10,512 nt of DNA, taken from NCBI GenBank assembly GCA_003695285.1, contig RFIL01000062.1, forward strand, positions 1 through 10,512, written 5' to 3'. Under the pieces are notes generated by a model. That model ran no database searches, was not told where the DNA came from, and saw nothing but the letters and a program-made list of their open reading frames with translations. This document shows, one piece after another, positions 7,383 to 10,512 of this stretch (position 1 is its first letter; the number at the start of each line of letters is the position of its first letter). This DNA is from Calditrichota bacterium. Its GTDB lineage: Bacteria > Calditrichota > Calditrichia > RBG-13-44-9 > J075. A program made the position numbers and the translations under genes.

Positions 7383-8801
7383 TCAGTTGTTTGCCGGGGA
7401 ATTTTTATCTTCCTTGCCCCGTGAAGTGGGCTGAAAAAAATTCAGGATAATATTCAATGATATACTGCTGAAGACCGCCAGGACAACAGTATTGGTGCTT
7501 AGTAACCTTAAGAAGGCGGGGAGGTTTTCTAACCATTCTTTTCCCAGGGTAAATCGAGAATAGATAGGTACTCCCGTGGCGATGACCAGGGTGACACCGG
7601 TTAAAAAGAAATTGGCTGTGGTGGAAGGCGCAGATTGTAGCAATCGCAAACCGGAAATGATAATCATCCCGCAGACGATGATAAATACCCCACCCAGCAC
7701 GGCAGAGGGCATGGCTACCAGCAAGGCACCAAATTTGGGACAGATGCCATAGAGTATCAGGATAATAGCTGCTATTTGTACAATAAAGCGGCTGGCGACT
7801 CGGGTTGTGGCAATGATGCCTATATTTTGCGTATAGCTGGTACAGGGTATTCCCCCGAAAAGCGCGGCAACAGCACTTCCTAACCCTTCGGCAAAAATGC
7901 CCCGGTTCATATGTTTCACCTGATAAACCTCCCCGGAGACAGCACAGGTGGCGGCATAATCACCAAGAGATTCTACCATAGAACCAAGATATCCGGCCAT
8001 TACAGCAAGAATCGCGGCAAAGTGGTATTCCCAACCCTCAATTGGATTTCCATATGGAAAAAATCCGGGAAAAGCAATCCAGGGCTTGGAAGCTACAATC
8101 TCCCACTTTACATCCTGCAGGATGGACCCCACTCCCAATCCGATTATCCAAATTGAAAGAAAAATTGAACCCCGGGCCAGAATACCTCCCATAATATGGG
8201 AAAAACGCAGCTGGAGAAGAAAAATGGATAATATCACCAGAGCGGCATAAACAAAGTTTATGGGGTGACCATCTCCAATTGTTAACTTGATTGCTAATTG
8301 CCCCAGAGATAAACCGATACAGACAATGACCACACCGGCGACTGCGGGTGGGAAAAATTTTTTTAATATCACCAGCACTCGCGAGGCTCCCACCAGCATT
8401 TCCATCAAGGCTCCGGTAAATACCGCTCCCCACATAGCCGGTAATCCCATTTGCGCAGCAATGGGGGTCATGGTTCCGGTTAACGTGGCCGAGGGCCCCT
8501 GGATGATGGGGAGTCGATTCCCGATAGTGGTTTGAATTAAAGTAGCTATCCCCATGGCAAATAAACAATAATTGATAAATTGGGCTTTCTCTGAAAGAGT
8601 CATCTGAACAGCTCCGGCAATTGCGAGCGGGAGGATGAAGGGAGATATGTCTACCAGAGTATGTTGCCAGCCATAAAGAAGACTTTCCCATACAGAAGCG
8701 GGGCGTTCATCAATTTTATAATGAGGCGTTGTTACCTGATAAGTGGTTTCCCATACGGCATCCTGAGGGGGAGAGGGGGTATCTGAGGGAGATGAGTTCA
8801 T
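7383..8801 (-). CDS. NCS2/NAT family nucleobase permease, purine (xanthine/urate)-type signature
   Basis: 472 aa integral inner-membrane transporter of the nucleobase-cation/ascorbate family (UraA/XanQ/SVCT fold, 14 segments). The first ~45 residues are hydrophilic and Pro/Ser-rich; hydrophobic segments then run from ~49 to ~455. Family landmarks: the Gln-His pair in TM1 (YGWQHT, 43-48), QGPSATLTG (101-109) in TM3, the substrate-binding Glu277 in ESLGDY in TM8, and the NAT signature QNIGIIATTR (325-334) in TM10. Gln325 at the first position is usual for xanthine/urate carriers; uracil carriers such as UraA have Glu and ascorbate carriers Pro. The ESLGDY...NRGIFAEG pattern resembles the SVCT/plant NAT side of the family. 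Likely role: proton- or sodium-driven uptake of a purine base. The substrate is inferred from motifs only. It lies 52 bases downstream of comFC and may share its transcript. Confidence 0.92.
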   Translation of the reverse strand: MNSSPSDTPSPPQDAVWETTYQVTTPHYKIDERPASVWESLLYGWQHTLVDISPFILPLAIAGAVQMTLSEKAQFINYCLFAMGIATLIQTTIGNRLPIIQGPSATLTGTMTPIAAQMGLPAMWGAVFTGALMEMLVGASRVLVILKKFFPPAVAGVVIVCIGLSLGQLAIKLTIGDGHPINFVYAALVILSIFLLQLRFSHIMGGILARGSIFLSIWIIGLGVGSILQDVKWEIVASKPWIAFPGFFPYGNPIEGWEYHFAAILAVMAGYLGSMVESLGDYAATCAVSGEVYQVKHMNRGIFAEGLGSAVAALFGGIPCTSYTQNIGIIATTRVASRFIVQIAAIILILYGICPKFGALLVAMPSAVLGGVFIIVCGMIIISGLRLLQSAPSTTANFFLTGVTLVIATGVPIYSRFTLGKEWLENLPAFLRLLSTNTVVLAVFSSISLNIILNFFQPTSRGKEDKNSPANN

Positions 8802-8806
8802 AAAAG

Positions 8807-8810
8807 CTCC
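8807..8810 (-). promoter_or_regulatory. Shine-Dalgarno site of the NCS2 permease
   Basis: On the - strand, GGAG lies 5 bases before the ATG whose first base is 8801. This supports the long N-terminus rather than a start nearer the first membrane segment. Confidence 0.6.
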
Positions 8811-8853
8811 GGGGTTGTTGGTATACGTTTATTGTTGGCTATTTCCCAGGTTG

Positions 8854-9576
8854 TCAATCCGCCCGAACAGGGGCAGCAATGGAAATTGCCGTAATATGGG
8901 TGGCACCATGGCTTTTTAAAACTCGGGCGCATTCATTCATGGTGCTACCGGTGGTAATCACATCGTCAATCAGAAGAAATCGTTTTCCGCTGACCTGCGA
9001 GGGCCGGGTAACTCGAAATGCATTCTCCACATTTATCCGCCGTTCTTCTCTTGTTAGTCGGGTCTGGCTGAGAGTATAGCGTTCACGAATTAAAATCTCG
9101 ATATCAATCTGATTTAACTGTTGTTCAAATAAGCCCCGTGCTATTTCCAGACTCTGGTTATACTCTCTTTCCCGTTTACGAGTACTGTGGAGAGGAACGG
9201 GGATAATTTTATCTTCAGGGTGCAACGAAATCTGCGATACCAGCAAGGTAGCCACATATTTACCCACTTTTCTTCCAAGATTAGGCATTTGCTGATATTT
9301 GATAGCATGAATAAGAGATTGAACAACATCGTTGAATTGAAAAGCGGTATAAATGTCGTCAATATAGCAGGGGTTCAATCGATGTAGCACATTGTGTTGT
9401 AAAACTTCAGAGGAGATAGGTTTCAGGGATTGAAAGCATGCTTCACAAAGTGCAGGTAAATCTGCGGGTTGGAGTAAATGCTCCTGACAATGCAGGCAAA
9501 CCGATGGAAAAAATAATTCTTCCATCGGTTGCCACAGAGATTGCAAAAAAGATGTGAGATGATCCATGGGATTCAT
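8854..9576 (-). CDS. comFC: ComF-family (ComFC/GntX-like) phosphoribosyltransferase-fold protein
   Basis: 240 aa, normal for the family. The N-terminus carries a four-cysteine zinc site (Cys27, Cys30, Cys44, Cys47). The conserved PVPLHSTRKREREYNQS block follows at 126-142, where most members read RGFNQ. The PRPP-binding loop of type I phosphoribosyltransferases is LIDDVITTGST (202-212) with the acidic pair Asp204-Asp205. ComFC is needed for DNA uptake or processing in naturally competent bacteria; GntX is the Escherichia coli relative; no enzymatic reaction is firmly established for the family as far as I know. It is cytoplasmic. The start at 9576 has a weak GGGA upstream; a second in-frame ATG at 9567 would remove three residues. 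No comFA or other competence gene is visible. Flanked at 36 bases by the beta-barrel gene and at 52 bases by the permease. Confidence 0.92.
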   Translation of the reverse strand: MNPMDHLTSFLQSLWQPMEELFFPSVCLHCQEHLLQPADLPALCEACFQSLKPISSEVLQHNVLHRLNPCYIDDIYTAFQFNDVVQSLIHAIKYQQMPNLGRKVGKYVATLLVSQISLHPEDKIIPVPLHSTRKREREYNQSLEIARGLFEQQLNQIDIEILIRERYTLSQTRLTREERRINVENAFRVTRPSQVSGKRFLLIDDVITTGSTMNECARVLKSHGATHITAISIAAPVRAD

Positions 9577-9612
9577 GAATATAATCCCGTAACCACGTGC
9601 CAGGGATTGATA

Positions 9613-10512
9613 TCAGAAACGATAGCGAAAGGAGACCCGGGGTTCGATTCGTTCCACGGGTTGGTAAACGCCGGGATTGTCGGGATTTTCCACCCAATAC
9701 CAGCGATAAATAACGGTTAATAACATATAGCGATTGATTTGATAGCCCACTTCTCCGGTCAATACAGAACGATTGTCCAGGGTGCGAGCATCCTCAAAGG
9801 ATTGAATTCCGGCTTTATCATAGTAGGCTCTTAATTCAAATTGGGGAACCAGGTCTGGTGCGTTGGCTTCCAGATGTAAGATACCACTATTTTCAACGCC
9901 ATTTAATTTTTGAAAATTCCCTGTGAGTCGAATCCGATGAAGGATATGCCCGCTGAGTTCCCCGAAGTATCCTTCGGTTTTTTGGGCGGCTCGGATGCGG
10001 TTGAACAGACCGAGGTTACGATCCAGTTCATAGAGGGGGCCAAATAAACTGGGGATAAATTCATCTCCCAGAAAACGTTTTTCAAAGCGAGCACCGAGCG
10101 CAAAAACTCCAATAAAATTGGGAATCACTGCATTGATTCCAACTGCACTCCCACTTCCGTAGTCTTTAATTTTCCCCATGTCCGCATAAAGAGCACTCTT
10201 TAATACCGGGAGATCTAACCAACGCAGGTCAGCGCCAAACCCATAAGCTTGAAGTGTGGCAGTGGAATCCAGCAGGACGCCGGTCTTTACCCCACCATCC
10301 CTGACATAGGTACCGTGAATTCGAAAACGATTGAGGATCGGTATGTTCGGATTACCAAAACGGAAGGGGCGCACATAGACTGTATATCCGGTTAGAGAAG
10401 ATGAGGTGACCGAACCGACAACCGATTGAACCCCCACTTTATCCAGATCAAAGTTCACTTCAAAGCCAATTTTCCGTTTGTCATAGTTGGAAGCATTATT
10501 ATAATTCCACAC
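9613..10512 (-). CDS. Outer-membrane beta-barrel protein, C-terminal part (5' end outside the window)
   Basis: The last 299 residues of a longer protein. The first codon in view is GTG at the window edge with no room for a ribosome binding site, so the frame most likely continues beyond 10512. The sequence alternates polar and hydrophobic/aromatic residues in short strands (for example FELRAYYDKA, LLTVIYRWYWV) joined by Gly/Asn/Asp-rich turns. It ends in VSFRYRF, with the terminal Phe and alternating pattern recognised by the BAM assembly machinery. These features fit a barrel in the outer membrane. I do not recognise the family, and no substrate can be proposed. It is the promoter-proximal gene visible in the - strand cluster, 36 bases before comFC. 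Confidence 0.7.
   Translation of the reverse strand: MWNYNNASNYDKRKIGFEVNFDLDKVGVQSVVGSVTSSSLTGYTVYVRPFRFGNPNIPILNRFRIHGTYVRDGGVKTGVLLDSTATLQAYGFGADLRWLDLPVLKSALYADMGKIKDYGSGSAVGINAVIPNFIGVFALGARFEKRFLGDEFIPSLFGPLYELDRNLGLFNRIRAAQKTEGYFGELSGHILHRIRLTGNFQKLNGVENSGILHLEANAPDLVPQFELRAYYDKAGIQSFEDARTLDNRSVLTGEVGYQINRYMLLTVIYRWYWVENPDNPGVYQPVERIEPRVSFRYRF

Noticed and set aside
8038..8691. 217-codon open frame on the - strand
   Set aside because: It lies entirely inside the permease gene in another frame, and its translation is rich in Ser, His and Arg with no recognisable motif. The permease frame has strong family motifs throughout.

Overview
The window looks like a bacterial chromosome segment of moderate G+C, read with the standard code. 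It carries four genes on the + strand (145-7307) that converge on three genes on the - strand (10512-7383). The partial gene at the right edge appears to encode an outer-membrane beta-barrel with a terminal Phe, so the host is probably Gram-negative. Sequence style would fit an FCB-type or KSB1/Calditrichota-like lineage, but nothing here proves the taxon.

Left part (145-5090): a two-gene ATPase module, the most unusual content. The first gene encodes a 1162-residue protein. Its first ~742 residues follow the full domain order of a long RelA/SpoT homologue (HD, synthetase, TGS, helical, zinc-finger, ACT). Key catalytic residues of both the hydrolase and the synthetase appear lost. A STAND/archaeal-type P-loop ATPase and a C-terminal winged helix are fused behind it in the same frame. 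Fifty or so bases later comes a second P-loop ATPase ending in an OmpR-type winged helix. Together they look like a signal-sensing ATPase pair: a stress or conflict sensor, or a regulator.

Middle (5118-7307): an amidase-signature hydrolase with an intact Lys-Ser-Ser triad starts 27 bases after the second ATPase. A class I SAM-dependent methyltransferase follows after about 100 bases. Both are recognisable at family level only. They may be co-transcribed with the ATPases or may be ordinary metabolic neighbours.

Right part, - strand: a beta-barrel protein (running off the window), a ComFC-type phosphoribosyltransferase-fold protein, and an NCS2/NAT nucleobase permease with a purine-type signature. 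Gaps are 36 and 52 bases, so one transcript is possible.

Noncoding stretches are short. Bases 1-144 hold a ribosome binding site and perhaps the end of an upstream reading frame. The convergent gap 7308-7382 has only weak hairpins. I see no tRNA, rRNA, CRISPR array, insertion sequence or long repeat.
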